DNA from: Bryopsis sp. KO-2023
Taxonomy: Eukaryota > Chlorophyta > Ulvophyceae > Bryopsidales > Bryopsidaceae
Assembly (NCBI GenBank): GCA_030272585.1
Contig: BSYQ01000014.1
Location: 1,674,001-1,738,000, forward strand
Direction: 5' to 3'
DNA: 64,000 nt
This document shows, in pieces, positions 35,276 to 48,781 of the stretch; position 1 is the stretch's first letter; each line of letters begins with the position of its first letter. Under the pieces are notes generated by a model. It searched no databases, was not told the origin of the DNA, and saw nothing but the letters and a program-made list of their open reading frames with translations. A program made the position numbers and the translations under genes.

Positions 35276-36421
35276 ATGACGAAGTCAATGGTGCTGTGCG
35301 CGCTCGTTCTGGCTTTGGCCGTTCCTTCTGGTAATGGCAGTTGCAATTTTCTTTTTCCATCCGGGGCTGCTGTTGCCCAGCCGTCGGTGAATTCAGTCGC
35401 TCTGGAGGCTTCCCCCGTTGACTTTCTTGGAACCCGGTTATTTTTGTTTTAGTTATTTCTAGTTTTTTCTTGATGTGGAATGAAGAGTAACTGGAGGGAG
35501 GGGGTTGCTTTGCGCTTCAGCTTACGGCAGGGGTTTGGCACAAACCGATGCAACTTGCGCCGCCACCAGCTCTATCGAGATCATCGTGAAAGAGGGTTCC
35601 TGCGATGGGCAGGCCATTGTCACTTGTGAGGTGGGAAACCACTCCAGCTTGTGGCCATCTTCACTTTTTCCGTTGCCTGCAGCTTTTTAAAAACCTGTAG
35701 CTATTTCTTCTGTTTTAACAAGGTTGACTCTTGGAGAAAAGCAGACTTGAAATTTGCAAGCAATGTCGGGGGCCTGTAAAAAAACAAAATAGGGAAGATG
35801 CTCACTGTGTTTTCCAAATGCAAAGATCGATTTGGTGCTCTGTGTGTGTTCTGATCGTTCCAGGCTTCCGCCACAGCGAAGAGCCAGTTCGAGAGTGCGT
35901 TCATGGAATGGTGGGGGGACGACTTCGAAGGGCGCGTGTGTGACTCTCAGCGTCGTGCCGCCGCCACCAGGACTGTTCTGACCGCGATCGCCCAGGTTGC
36001 GCTCTCCGCCTTCAGCAAAATCAGTTGCACTAAGGGTTGTGCATGGGGCGTGGGTAAGGCGGATGCCTGGGCGATCGCCACCACAAAGGCGCTCGCCGCC
36101 GCCATGGTGGATTTAGGTCATGACCCTGATCAGGGGAGATTCATTTGCGAGGAGGAAGTCACCGCTCTCGCTGCCACTGTGGCCAGCGCTACCGAAGCAT
36201 TCCAAGCTGATGCTTGCGCCAATGGGGTTGAAATCAGAAACGACGTTTTCGAGAACGGCTTCGTGGACGACATTGAAGGGTTCGTTGCGGAAGCACTCGC
36301 CAAGGCGACGCCTTCGTTCTGTGGCGCCGGAGATGGTGATGGCAAGTGTCAAGGGATCCTCCTTCCTGATAGAAGCGTGAGCGTGGGCGTGAGCGTTGGC
36401 GTGAGCGTTAGCGAAGGCTAA
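35276..36421 (+). CDS. small secreted Ala-rich, Cys-containing protein
   Basis: Exons 35276-35330, 35521-35630, 35864-36421; CDS 723 nt, 240 aa. It opens with a textbook signal peptide (MTKSMVLCALVLALAVPS). The mature part has about nine cysteines, Ala-rich amphipathic helices (AAATRTVLTAIAQVALSAF, KALAAAMVDLG, FVAEALAKA) and an FCGAGDGDGKCQG segment near the end. It closes with a tandem VSVG repeat (about 36375-36415). I do not recognise a family; the repeated A-rich helices interspersed with cysteines suggest a compact secreted or wall protein. Start chosen because the upstream sequence has no other ATG that gives a signal peptide. Confidence 0.7.
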
Positions 36422-38954
36422 GGAAAGGCCGCCGAGGGTGGGTGATTTCTTTCAGGTTTGTTGGAGCAAAGCAAAACTAGCAAGAGGAAGAATATTAGGA
36501 AGTGTATATATATTGGTTAAAAAAAATCCATGTTTTTTGGGGTTTTTTTTTTCATTATTGCCCTCGCGACTGTGGGCTCCAGCACAGCATGCACTGCTTT
36601 ATTTATTTAAATACTGAAGAAAAAGCAAAAGATCTCTGTATTCACAATAATTATTATTCACCAGGAGAATCTGTAACTTATGGAATTGCTCAGTTTCCAC
36701 CTCTGCTGTTCTGTTTTTCAATCCAGTATTGGTTTGTTCGCATTTTGCAGGGATGGTTGCCCCTGGGAAATGACCAGCAATTTCACTTCCAATGCTGCGA
36801 GGACATGAGCTGCCCGTCAAGGAGGAATGAAGTGCTTCTGTGAATAGGATATTGTGATTTGCAACTTTTTGACACATAAATTATAACTTTTGAGGGAGAA
36901 CAATGGATGTGTTTAGTCTGGGAGTCAGCACTGCCAGAGGGTGGCATATTCCCCCCTGTTGAGAATATTTTCAATATTCCAATGTTGGTACCAACATACC
37001 AGTATTGTGAGCAACACTATATATATCTTCAGCAGGAAGTGAATAGTGTTGGCTTCGAAGATTCTTCTTTTTTTCCCCAATTTTTTTTTTCCTAATTAGG
37101 ATCAATTCCTTTTTTTTAAACACATGTCTGGAGAGGACGAAAGGAACAAACCAAGCTGTGACTGAGGGATTGACTGTGTGAGCCTAAGATTCTTAAAAAC
37201 TGCAGCGACTTCTTTGTATAAAGAATATACATAATATATATTGTGATCTATCACATGTGAAATCTTCCGAGAAATTTTTGAGAAGTTGATTGATGCAATG
37301 TTGACTTTTTTTGTTGGGCCTTGTCACCATCAGATCCGATGGCTGCAGTAAGATCTCCACAGATTGCAGCACCCAAACACACTAACAGGATATGCAGGGA
37401 GACTTCAGTACATGTCTCTTCAAGTTTAGTTTAAATCTGTAGTTGATGGGTCGTTATCACATTTTGCCCAGGTTGAACTCTTCTTTCACCTGACAGCAAC
37501 AACAATGAAAGGGTAACGGGCATCTCCTACACAATGTAAATTGATGTTTGTTTGTTTGTTTGAAAAGGTAACCGCTGCCAGTATTCTACCCCCATTCACT
37601 CAGCCAGGGCTTTTCGGATTCGTACAAACGCTTGCCCCTCTTAGGACAGCTATTGTTTCCTGTGCCATTGTTTACTTCCTGTGCCTTGTTTGTATTGCTG
37701 CTTCCAAAGCGGTCTTCTCAAGGATTAAAAGGTTTTAGATTCCAGATTTCTTCGCTGGTGAAGAGCGTTGCAACACCATTGGTAGACTTTGGGTTGTTCC
37801 AGCATGTGTGACTGTTAACTGGAGGCGGTTGTCAATTTTTGACTCAACCAAGCCTACGAACACAACACAACACAACGTTGTGTTAGCACGTGTCAATACA
37901 GACCACTCAATCAGTGGAGATTGAGAAAGCCGGTACAAGGTAAGCTTTGTCCCCCTGAGTGCGTGGGTAGCCTCTGCGATCACCTTTCCAAAGGAGCGCC
38001 AGATATCACGTGACCCCCTCAGTCGCACTCGCTGAAACTTTAAACCAAATCATCTCGCAAAGAACAATTGCTCTCTGTGTCCATTGAAGAGTGCGGGATT
38101 CTGTAGAATCGTTTACGGGCATCAATATACGTTGCATAAGGGCAAGGTATTTGTATGCATTTTGACTGTGCGGATTGTGGGAGAACCGCCAGTTTTTAAT
38201 GTTTTCACTCCCTGCCCAAACATTCCGCAAAAAGCTCAGCTGAGCTTTCAGAAGGTTTTTTTTTTGGTGATTGTGGATATTCTTAAACTTTTGATGAAGT
38301 GGTTTCACACCAATTTTTCAGGCACGTGGTTGATGCCATCACAGGATTAAAATCCACGCCAGAATTCAACCAATCGCAACAACACATCTATCAATTTTGT
38401 GTAGCAAACGAGGGGACACGTTTGTTTCCTCCGCAATAAAGAGATAGTAATTAGTTTTCTTTTCAAGAAAAATATGTATTGCCTGAGGGGCCATCCGCCC
38501 CTATCACAACCAAAAAAACACTACGATTACTACAAGCTTGATGAGCTTATCAGTTTTTTTTTCTCCGTCAAGCACCCAGAGAACAAAAAATCCCAGGAGC
38601 CTCTCAGGCGGCTGTGAAGAAACACTTTGATACAACTCAATACCCAAAACAATACCCAATTGCAATTGCGAAACACTTTCCCCTCCCTGTCCCCTTTTTC
38701 ACCGACCGTCTTTTCCGGTCGGACCGGTTGCCGAATCGGTTGTGGAGCAACATATACCCCTGATTTATTCAGCTCACCTCCATCAGCATACAAACAGGAC
38801 AACAACAAGAACGCAACCAACAGATATGAAAAGCATGCCAGATAAGCACAAGGCATCTTGCGTCTCCAAGCAAACGAAACACAAAACTGTGCGTAGTGAC
38901 CCCCTCATCGCCAGTTCTCGTCACAATATTGTTCATTAATGTTCCGATGTTCGT
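36422..38954. other. intergenic, no firm gene
   Basis: AT-rich with homopolymers. A 65-residue open frame at 37541-37738(+) contains a single hydrophobic stretch (IVSCAIVYFLCLVCIAA) but has no supported splice partner. A perfect 16-bp palindrome lies at 37869-37884. I see no RNA gene. Confidence 0.5.
37869..37884. repeat. 16-bp perfect palindrome in an ACAAC repeat
   Basis: AACACAACGTTGTGTT, preceded by further CACAA units. It may be a chance end of a CACAA microsatellite or a protein-binding site; nothing nearby decides. Confidence 0.6.
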
Positions 38955-41900
38955 TTACACTGCAGGATTCTCCTGGGACTCTTTACCTTTCTTCCAGGCG
39001 ATGGCCTGTTCTACAAATACCCAAAACTTGTGCATGGCCTTGAGCCAATAGTAGTTTACAAGCAGCCGCATCTTCTGCCAGGTGGTTGCGTTTTCGGGAA
39101 CGACGATTTCCCTTTCCTCCAGCAACGTTGTCAAGTGGCGTGCGCTTTCCGCCGCCAAAGCCCACACCAAATAAATGACCAGAGCATTCGTTGCACCAAC
39201 CAGCAGGACTGACAGGAGGATTTCGGACCACACGGGCAGCCGGTCGTCGTTGAAGGCGATTCCCGCCATGTATGTTAAAACGGAAACACATAAGGACGAA
39301 GTCTCTCTGTGGTTCATCTGGGAAAGCTCCTCCCTGTACGGCTGAGAAATCAGGTGCAGAATCAACGCCGCCATCAGCACCATCACTGCAAAAACCGACT
39401 GAAGGTTGCCCCCCAGCTCATAGGCGAACACAACGACCCCCACCAAGAGTGCCTTCCTTGCCATAATGACGATCTCCCAGTATACGCATTTGTTGTGATA
39501 AGCACGATATAGAAACCCATAGGTTCTCGCGAAGCTTTCGTCGTTGAGTTTTTCCTTGTTTCCCCAGAGAACGTAGAAGAGACAAGCCGGAAAGCCGAAG
39601 GAAAAAATAACCAGCACAGGAACCCCCAGAAAAATGGCTAGATACCCGTGGTCGCCTTCGAAATACCCAATGTTGGTGTCGCCAGCCCAGAACCTCCCTT
39701 GGGCGAACATGGTGTTGGACTCCACAGGATCCACCGACACTCCTTGCAGAATTCTCAACGCCCGCTTTGTCGTCCCCGTGTAGAACAGAAAGGCCACCAC
39801 CAGAGAAGAGACGAAAGCTTTGCGGCAGCGGAGCCGCGATCTTGGCTTATCGAAGCAACCCTTCAAGGCAAAGAAAACTGGGAACACCATCATGGTGAAC
39901 GGCAGGAGTATCGCCAAGATGGTGCCACGGATGGACACAGGCACGCCAGATTCCGCCAGAGAGCAATCGAAGGAAAAAATGCCCTCGTTCGCAGAGAAAC
40001 CGGCGGCGAGATCTGTGGACACAAACACAAGTTAATGTTAAGTTTTCGAGTGCACTTCAACCACAGCATGAGCGGGGGTGACGGCCTCCTTTTTGCGAAA
40101 ATTATTGTCGATAGAACTTAAAACTCACCCTCAAGTTGTAGGACTCTCCGCACTTCCTCTCGCCATTCGACGTTGATGGCAAGGGCAATGCTGGTGACTT
40201 GCAGAAAATTGATAAGAATCTACAGCAAAACCGAACCAACGTTGCAGCCACATCAAAACAAAATCCTGACTCTGCTGAACGACGCACATGCAATAGCACC
40301 AATGGAAACACACACTGTTCACATTTCACCTTTGCATTCTCGGTGGCAGGGTTCACGCCCAGGGACATGGCTGGGGAATGTTCCAGATTTCCCCCCTCCC
40401 TTTCAGAATTGACACGAGCTTTTGCTGGTGTGCCTGCTTTGAGGGCATTCCGGATCATGAAGCCGACAATTATGACCATCCAAAACACGATTGCTATCAC
40501 CAAAGAGATGGTCTTAAACTGTGATAGGCATTCTTGGCACTCAAATGCTTTTATTCGACCATAGCCTTTCACACAGCTCCCACACAGCGGACCTTCATAA
40601 CCCTACATTTTGAACACATGGTCAATCCACATATCCACCCCATCTTCCCAATATGCTCCTTAAAAAAAAGGAAAAAGGTGGTAATGTAACCTGTTCAAGA
40701 AATGCAAGGAAACCACTTCCTTGGGTGGTAGGACATCTGTAGATGTTCCTGCACTAGCTATTGCATTTGCCAGTAGATGCCCCCACAAAGCAATGAATCA
40801 GGTCTCAGCTTTCCCATAAAACAGTTTTTTCTTCTTTTTTTTCAGTTTATGTCTTTGGGGCATGAGGGTTGCTACAATACCTCACGGCAAAGCGAATGAT
40901 TTGTGAAGTGGAGAGGCTCTGGGCCTGAGCGCTCCGACTCCATCCCTAAAATGGTGGAGCGGTTGATGTAGGAACATGCAACATCCACCAGACATTGATG
41001 AATAGACTCCGACCAGGACGAAGAATGCCAGTAGCCATCAACAGGCGTCAGGGTCCCAGTGCCACAGGTGGTGGATGCTGGACATACTGTGCATTTTTTA
41101 CCCGGCCTGAAGCTAAAATTGTCAGCTTCGCACTGACGGCAACTGAAGGAAGTCGAGCTCTCTCCTTCCACTGGATTTTCCCCACGGATGCACTCCCTGA
41201 CTCTCACCCTGAACGGTATATACTCCACATACAGGCCAGGAAAGAAAATGATCATTTGATAATTGCCAGGAAGGGCACTGAGAACCGTAGCATTGAAATT
41301 GGCGACGCCTCCCTTCACTTGGCTATCCACCTGGCCAGACAGAATCTGACCAATGGTGGACTCCGATGTGACTTGAGCAAAGATGTTGGACCTCTGGACA
41401 GTCACCAACTGGCCGAACAAATCCTTGACTTGGACTGTCAAGGAGGCCATGCGGTCCCCACTGTTGTGAGACTCATCCAAAAACTCGTCCTCCTGCAGCA
41501 CGCGTCTGTTTGACTTTAGTTCCACGCTGGATTCAAACGAAGCCACTAGCGGACCATACCCCCCCTCCCCATGTGAGTTGCCTGCCCAAGATTCTCCACA
41601 GGCTGCCTCCAGCTCAACTTCTGATTGCCCCCCTGACGATCGGCATGATTTAGAGCAGCTTATTCCGCAACAGACACAAACCAGAGTTGGGTCCCTGGTG
41701 AAAATCCCACCCCCGCCGCTGTAGGCTCGGTTGTTGAAGATCAAGGTGTCATTCAAAACCACGGACATGGCCGGTGCCGTGGAGGATTGCTCCAAATTCT
41801 GACCTGCATTCTCCACCACGTTCTGAACGGAGTGTGGATTGACGATTCGACTCACTGCATGGCTGGCAGACTGACATGCCGTTGTGCCCTTTGTTTCCGA

Positions 41901-44900
41901 TGCATCCTCGAAAATGCCACCACCGAATACAGCAACATTTCTGTCGATTTTGCTGTCTACCAGGTTCACCATAGGTCTGTCCAGCTGAACGGAGCCTTCG
42001 ACCAAAATGGAGCCACCCTCTCCAAAGGCAGTGTTCTTGCTGAGATCCAGATCCTTCCCTTCGAAAAAAGAGTTTGAAACAAATACTGCCCCACCATCAA
42101 CAGCTTGGTTGCCAGTGAATATCCCTGAGGTCACATCGACCCTGGCAGAATTCACCAGTTTCACAGCCCCCCCTCCACCGTCAACCCTTTCCTTAACACT
42201 AAAGTTCGGGGAAGCACAGGTTCGGCCAGCCGCTTCAACATTTACAAAAAAAATGTCCCCATCATCCTGTGGGGAGTCTTTATCTGAACCCAAGCCAGTC
42301 TTTCCAAAGGCAGTGTTCTTGCTGAACTCCAGATCACTCCCATTGAATACTGAGTTTGAAACGAACAGTGCCCCACCATTAACCGCTCGATTTCCGGTGA
42401 AGGTCCCTGAGGTGAGATCAAACCTGGCTGAATCAGACAATTTCACTGCCCCTCCTCCGCCATCGAACCCCTGTGCAGCCCTGTTATCCAGGAAATCACA
42501 GTTTTCCCCGACGGCGTGAATATCGATCAAGAACATACCCCCGCCGTCTTTCACGATCCGCTGCTTCTCGAATCGAACCCCATTGAGGGTAATCTGTGGG
42601 GTATGTGAAGGTACCAAAGGCGAAAACAATGCCTTGGTCAGCCCATCATCGGGAACGAAGGATAAGTTTGCACTTCTGGCATCAGCCATCAGCCCCCCTC
42701 CCATGTACCCCTTGTTTCCTATGAAATCCACCTTGGTCAAACTGACAGCCAGGCTGTCAGACTTCCTGGTGAAGGAGGCATGAAGCCCTCCACCGCTCAA
42801 CGCCACGTTCTCCGTAAAAGATGCTCGAGAAATGTCAGCTTTGTTGGTGTCGAACAGTCGGATCGCGCCCCCCTCTCTGGCTGAGTTTTTGGCAAATGTG
42901 TTGGCTTCTCCTGATATGAATAATGTAACGGCAGCACCCTCCAGGGAAATCGCCCCCCCTTTTCCCAGCAATTGCATACCAGGTGCAGTTTTTATGCTGT
43001 TTCCAGAAAAGGAAACATCTGCCAGGTCGACATGCAGGGCTCCCCTCGCAGACTGCACACCAAGACAAAAGAAAAACCCATTATATAAAATACCTTTCTG
43101 AATTCAGTGGACTGGGAAAAAAAAGATATTGCATTTAAGCACATATCTATAAATTCCGTAGATGGTTAACACACCACAGCATGAAGGGCTCCACCTGCTG
43201 TCGCCGCCTCGTTATTCGAAAATGAAGCATCTGTGAAAGCGATATTTGAATCCTCGCTCAAACATGCGATGGCACCCCCTGTCAGTAAAATAGAAAGCTT
43301 CAGCCCATGGACTGTTCCAGCATCAAACCTATAGGTGGAGGCAAAGGAGGCGAAAAACCCAATCGAAAAAGAAAAGAAAAGAGAAAAAGTAACAATCTTG
43401 CGCTAGGCGACATCACAGGTCATACGAACAATCGCATGGCAATAGCTCCGGGAGTATTAGTCAGACTGGGGTCCCCCCACCCGGCTTCCCAAATCAAACA
43501 GGTAGCCTGATGTTTGATTTGTCTCATTGAAGATTTTTTTGAGAGGGGGTGGGGGGTGGATGAGCATTTCCAACTTTTTCTTACAGATTCAGTAACATTA
43601 CCCGATTTCCCAGCTTTGTTGCCACGAAAGCGAGTCGGTCCAGCAACAGTTAAGTTGGATCCAGTGCTCGTCCACGCAATGGCCCCACCATTTCCTCTCT
43701 TGGCTTTGTTTCCAATAAAGGAGCCACCTTGAAAAGTAAAATCAGCTGTGCCCTGCAAGCAAGAAAGCAAAACCCCACTATTGGTCCGCATTGCTACTCC
43801 TCAGGGATGCAAAATAACGAAAAAAAAATGTCGACGTGAATCAACCTCATCAACCTCTTTTGTTTCTTTCTATATTTTTTACCTCCAGAACGACACCGCC
43901 ACCGTCTGTCCCTGCAACATTGTCTTTGAATAAAATTTCTTCTTTTGCGAACAGGGTTGCTCCATTCGACACGACCAAGGCCCCCCCTTTAAAATTGTTG
44001 GCTGTATTTCTGACGAATTCCACCCCTCTGCCCAGTGTGATATTGGCTCCATCCTTGGTGGCAAAGATTGATCCTCCGGATCCATCCACCGTATTGTCCA
44101 AAAACCGAGCACCCGAGAGCCTCAAATTTGACTTTATGAAAAACTCCTACAGCAAAAAGAGTTGAAAAAACATGAAACATGCAAAAGTAATATTTCAGCT
44201 GCGTTCAGGAAAGGAAAAAAAGAAAAAAGAAAAAAAGGGATTTGTTTTTTTCTTTCTTTATTCATTTTTTCAGAAGTTAGGCTCTGCCTGAAGAGGTCAC
44301 AGTTTTTTCGAAAGAAAACAACAACAATTGATTGTAGCTTTTTCATGATGCTTCCTTGTTCTGTTTTGAATCTAACTGAACAAAAAATACATAAAAAATA
44401 AAAAAGCCCAGAACTTCCCATTGATTGAAAAAATTTTCAGGGAGCACTTCATCGGAAAAAAAACAAAAAAAACAGACAGACAGAAAACTGACATGGTTAC
44501 CCCAGGGTCCAATAATTTTCGGGGATTTCTTTTTCAATCCGGAACTGGTGCAGCTCAATACACATTCAAAATGCAGCCACCCTCCCCCCCTCCCCCCCCT
44601 AAAAAAAATAAAACGAAGATGCTTGGCCCCCCTCAAAGAATCGCCCACCTTGCAATAAGCTCCAACTGTTCCTTCAGTTAGGAGCGCTATAGTATTCTCA
44701 TCCGGAATGACCCCCTCGCACTCGGTTGCATTCATTAGCACACAAAATCTTTTGCCGTTGCTACCGTTCAGCTCTGCACAGCCAGCAACAGGATTCAATG
44801 TCAGACTGGAGATCCCCACAGCTGCGATCCCTGTAATCCCTGTGGGAACGCATTGGCGCTCGCATTTGCTCCCTGGTGGGCTGTCCAGAACCCTGGCCGA

Positions 44901-47545
44901 TTCGATCCTCTCCGCCTGTAGAAGAAAACAAAAGCATCTAAGTTCACGTTTCTGCTGAGGGGCTTTTTTTTTTCCTCTCCTGTTGAATGAATGCAGCCTC
45001 CTTCAGTTTTTTCGCCTTTCACAATTCGACCTCTAAGGGTTTTTTTTGGAGGTTGAATTCATAAAAGCTGGTAAAATAAGATGGAGTAATGAAGGAGGGG
45101 GGGGGGGGGAGGTCCAGTTCTACCCGATGCTGGGAAAGCCCGCTCACCATGAAATGAATGGCTCCTCCCAGTGCCTCCGTCTGTGGTGTGTTTAAGTCCA
45201 CGGCAGAATTTGCTTTGAAAACAGTGTCTGTTATTGTGACTTTTTGTGCGTTCTCTATGGAGATCGCCCCTCCTCGGGGCCCCTCTGGGTCCAGACCCCC
45301 CAGGCCGACGGCTGTGTTTTTTTCAAACAGGTTTCCTTTGGATTTGAAGTCAACAGAGACTCCAATGCATGTGATAGCACCCCCCCTGCCGGGGGTGGCG
45401 TGAAAATGCCGAGTGTCACGTTCGAAAATGCCTCCTGGCCCAACGCGTTCCAGCAAAGCTTCGTTTCTCAAAAACGAGCTGTTGGAAATCAGAAGGTCCA
45501 CCACTCCTTCACGGTTTGCCTTTGGAGCCATGCACCCAAAAAGAAAAAAAAGGCAAAAATAGAATTTGAGGTTGAACGGAACAGTGCAGAACATCTTTTT
45601 TGGTGAAAGTTTTTAATTGAGTTTTGTTCCGGTCAGTGTGAGAAAGAATCCACATCTGTACATAAGGTTTCAAAATTGGGGGGGGGGGGATTTTTTCTTT
45701 TTGATCAATTTCAAGCAAAATGTGAAATGTGTGACTAGAATTATAATTATTTATTTACACGTAGGATTATCATCGATCCTTTTTGTAAGTAAGCCTTTAT
45801 CTGTTTTTTAGTGAAACGAGAAGAAAAAAAAAACAAAAACAATTTAGTCCAGAGGGGGGAATAAAAATCAGGAGGGTTGATTACCTGTGCCCATATTGCC
45901 CCTCCTAACAGCCCAACATTCTTCTCAAAAACTGTATCCTCGATTTCTGCTTTGATTTCGTCCCTGTCCCATGCCAGCAAAGCAATCCCCCCCCCTCCGC
46001 TCGTCCCTATGTTTTCTGCCAATGTGCAATTTTTCATGATAAATTTGAGTGCAACATTGACCGCACGTATCGCCCCTCCGCCTGAGCTACCCCTCCCAGC
46101 TTCTTCTCCTGACAAATTTTTGCAGAATTCGGTGTCTGTTATGGTCAATGTGCTAGCACGCGGCTCAATCTGCAAGCAGGCAATTAAGTCATCTTATTAC
46201 TCAAAATAGATAGGCAGGGGAGGCCAGGGGGGGACTAAAAAAAAATAGACATTTTGCCTCCCCCCCAAAGATTTTTGGCCCACCCAAAAAAGACACACAC
46301 ACAAAACCCCTCCAAATTGTGCTTTGCTCTGTCTTGTTGTTCTAAGACCCCTCCCCCCCCCCCTTCCAAGTTTATCATCCTGGCTGTGCCTATTCTCAAA
46401 TATGACTTCGATCAAAGCAGCATGAAATTCAATTTTGTTCCTCGAAAGAAAAAACATTCCCAGTCCAGATTTTCTTAAACTAGTATTCAACGATTACCCC
46501 CCACACAAACATTTAACTTATTCATTCTCACAGCCAAGTTTTGCTTCTCAGGCACTTACAGAAATGTAAATGGCAGCTCCCCCATCCTGCACACGATTGT
46601 TCAAAAACTTGGACCTGGTAATGGTGACAAATGCCGATGCGTTTTGAAACAGGGCTGCCCCGCTGCCCTCGATCACTTCTCTGATTTCGATTGCTTGGTT
46701 CTTCTCAAACACGCAATCCCTAACATTCACCTCCACGCCAGCCGAATCCAAAAAAATTCCCCCACCAAGTGCCCCCAAATTTTGAGAAAACGCAACTTTG
46801 GCCAATGACAAAGATTCGACAGACTTGACGAAAATGCCAGCTGTTCCATTCAGGTTGGTGTTATTGACGAAATCCACTCCAGTGATCTCCAAGGATGTGG
46901 TTTTGGAGTTCTTGTCTTTTTCAATGTCGACCAGAACTGCTGATGTGGTATTGCAATCCGACACAACGAAGTTTTTGAGCTCCACTCCTGTGGAGCTGAA
47001 ACAACACAAATCCACACAAGAGACTTCATCAGGATTTGAACCCAGGTCAACAATGTGCCCAATTGACACACCAACAATGATCAATCAATGAACCAATTAT
47101 TCCTTGAATTTGAAAGGAAACTGGAGCTGACAGCTCAATATGCCAATGCCAGTCGATCAAAGGCTGCCAAGAAAAGAAGAGTATTGATCCAAAGGTCAAA
47201 ACAAATCCAATGTCCATTTTGTCCAGAAAGGGGCGCTTTTTCAGTTACAGGATGAGGGTGAGAGTCTGAGAAATTCAGCAGACCTGATTTCAAAAAGTGG
47301 CTGCCCCACATCAGGACAAGTAAACACTGGACGCTTTTCCCCCTTCCCACTGGATGTCACTTCGATGGCATTTTTCACCACCACCGTGCTGGTGGGTTTG
47401 ATGTTCAGTCCTGGTTCGATTGCAAGTTTTCCCCTTTTGGGCACACAGTCCATGAGCATCTGAAAATCATCTTTGACTTCGTCCAATACTGCTCGAGTGA
47501 CTGAGAAATCACCCTCTCCAAAAATAGCGTCACATTTCTGGGCAC
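38955..47545 (-). CDS. beta-helix (Pmp-like) multi-pass membrane protein
   Basis: Exons: 47545-47284, 46995-46560, 46169-45885, 45519-45148, 44915-44649, 44146-43883, 43752-43602, 43278-43175 (or 43178), 43052-40881, 40602-40323, 40197-40129, 40012-38955; together 5720 nt, at least 1906 aa. The signal-peptide exon upstream of 47545 is not found. The first three quarters are parallel beta-helix coils (NxA..GGAI/GGGI motifs). Then come an Ig-like strand block (SLTVQVKDLFGQLV), a Cys-rich knot (CRQCEADNFSF, CTVCPASTTCG, GPLCGSCVKGYG), a first helix (VIAIVFWMVIIVGFMI) and an exon with five or six more hydrophobic segments, ending KESQENPAV. This architecture (Pmp repeats, EGF-like knot, TRP-like membrane domain) is widespread in algae; cell-surface adhesion or sensing is inferred, not shown. 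Confidence 0.9.
42021..42463 (-). repeat. internal tandem duplication in the beta-helix exon
   Basis: Two units of about 94 codons, roughly 42463-42303 and 42180-42021, encode nearly the same sequence: GGGAVKL..SAR.D.TSG.FTGN.AV.GGA.FVSNS...G.DL..SKNTAFG. Nucleotide identity is also high (for example TCCAAAGGCAGTGTTCTTGC in both), so the duplication is young compared with the rest of the protein. Confidence 0.85.
47031..47070 (-). repeat. tRNA-like/pol III box B-bearing repeat, copy 1
   Basis: On the minus strand this reads GGGCACATTGTTGACCTGG followed by GTTCAAATCC, a tRNA T-arm/box B pattern. A related copy is at 62151-62190. It sits in the first visible intron of the beta-helix gene. It could be a short SINE or a tRNA relic. 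Confidence 0.45.
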
Positions 47546-48781
47546 CTGAAGCAATGCCATGCATTACTCTGGATCAGATGTCACCGTCAGAATTTAAATC
47601 GCCCAAATTACCACCATGTGCTTACGTGAAATCCACAAGGTATGAAGAAACACCCAATGTGTGTTTTCTTTGTGCCCGAGTTCCTCTCGGGCGTATATGC
47701 ACGCCGCCAGAGGCTGGGTTACTCGGCATTCATCGCGCGCGGCGTGGTTTATCTAAAGTTGCGAGTGCGGTGAAGCGACACGACTGTTTTTTTCATGCCA
47801 AAAAAAGGACGTGACAAATACAAGGAAGAACGCTATGATGTTCACTGTTGTTCACACTTTTCGTGCCGCCACCCTGAACCCTCTTCCAGAAAGGCTGGGG
47901 AAACGTGCCGAATAGGTGTGGGGCCTGCCTTGCTCGTATCCAAGTCGACGAAAGTATTCCGCTCAAAAGATCCAGAAACCAGATCAGCTGTTCGTGAGGA
48001 GGAGAGGTGTTACTCGCGATCTTCGTTCCCCACCGTGATCGCCTTATCGATACTTTGCGTCAGAACACCCCAATAAACAGACTAACCGAGGCTCACCAGC
48101 AACTTCACAGCGCAGCGCGAAGAAGATCACTGAGGAGAGCAGAAATATGGCGACGTCGGACAAAACTGTTCCACACTTTTTTCTATTTCCGTGCACAGCT
48201 CTCCGCTGCGGCAACATTCTGTCGCTGTGTTCCTTGTGTATTGGCTTTTTTTCTCAAGCTGGATAGTGGCGTCCCACTCTTGCGGAAGCGGCCTCTATGG
48301 TGAATGCTCCTCGCTCGGTTCGTGTATTTTTACCGCTTCTGCTGCGCAGCTCATTCTTAACATCAACTTGGGTTTACTAATCCTCCGCCTTTTCTGAAGT
48401 TCCAGGTCGAAAAAGTGGCAACACAAGGTCTCAACTACTCAGTCCTTGCGGAAAGGGTAGTTTCATACTCATTCACACTCTCACCAATCGCAGAAGCCGG
48501 GTTTCCTTGCGGAAAGGGTGTTATGCTATGATGTCTCTCCAAGTACAATCCACCTTTTGATGCAAAACCGCCCTGTGCGGCACGCCCAAACAGTGTCACC
48601 TCAATCAAGAATTGCAACCCACCAACGGGGCCAGCACGGAGGTTAAATGCCAAGCCCAGCGCCCTTGGTTCGTGTCCATCCAGGAAAGCAGCACTGGTCA
48701 AGGAAGGAGGTTTGAACGCGGAGGACGACGAGAGAAGGATCGTTGCTTTGGGTTTTGAATTTAACGCTCGAATCCACAGCA
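47546..48781. other. divergent 5' region between beta-helix and expansin genes
   Basis: It must contain the first exon of the minus-strand beta-helix gene, probably with a signal peptide; a good minus donor (GTAAGC) lies at about 47621, but no convincing start was found. A short duplication of TTGCGGAAAGGGT occurs at about 48447 and 48506. An ATG in good context at about 48148(+) opens only 39 codons. From 47640 to 48780 the base composition is exon-like, as expected for promoters and leaders. Confidence 0.45.

Noticed and set aside
37541-37738. 65-codon frame with a hydrophobic segment
   Set aside because: No signal peptide, partner exon or homologous motif; kept only as a note in the intergenic entry.
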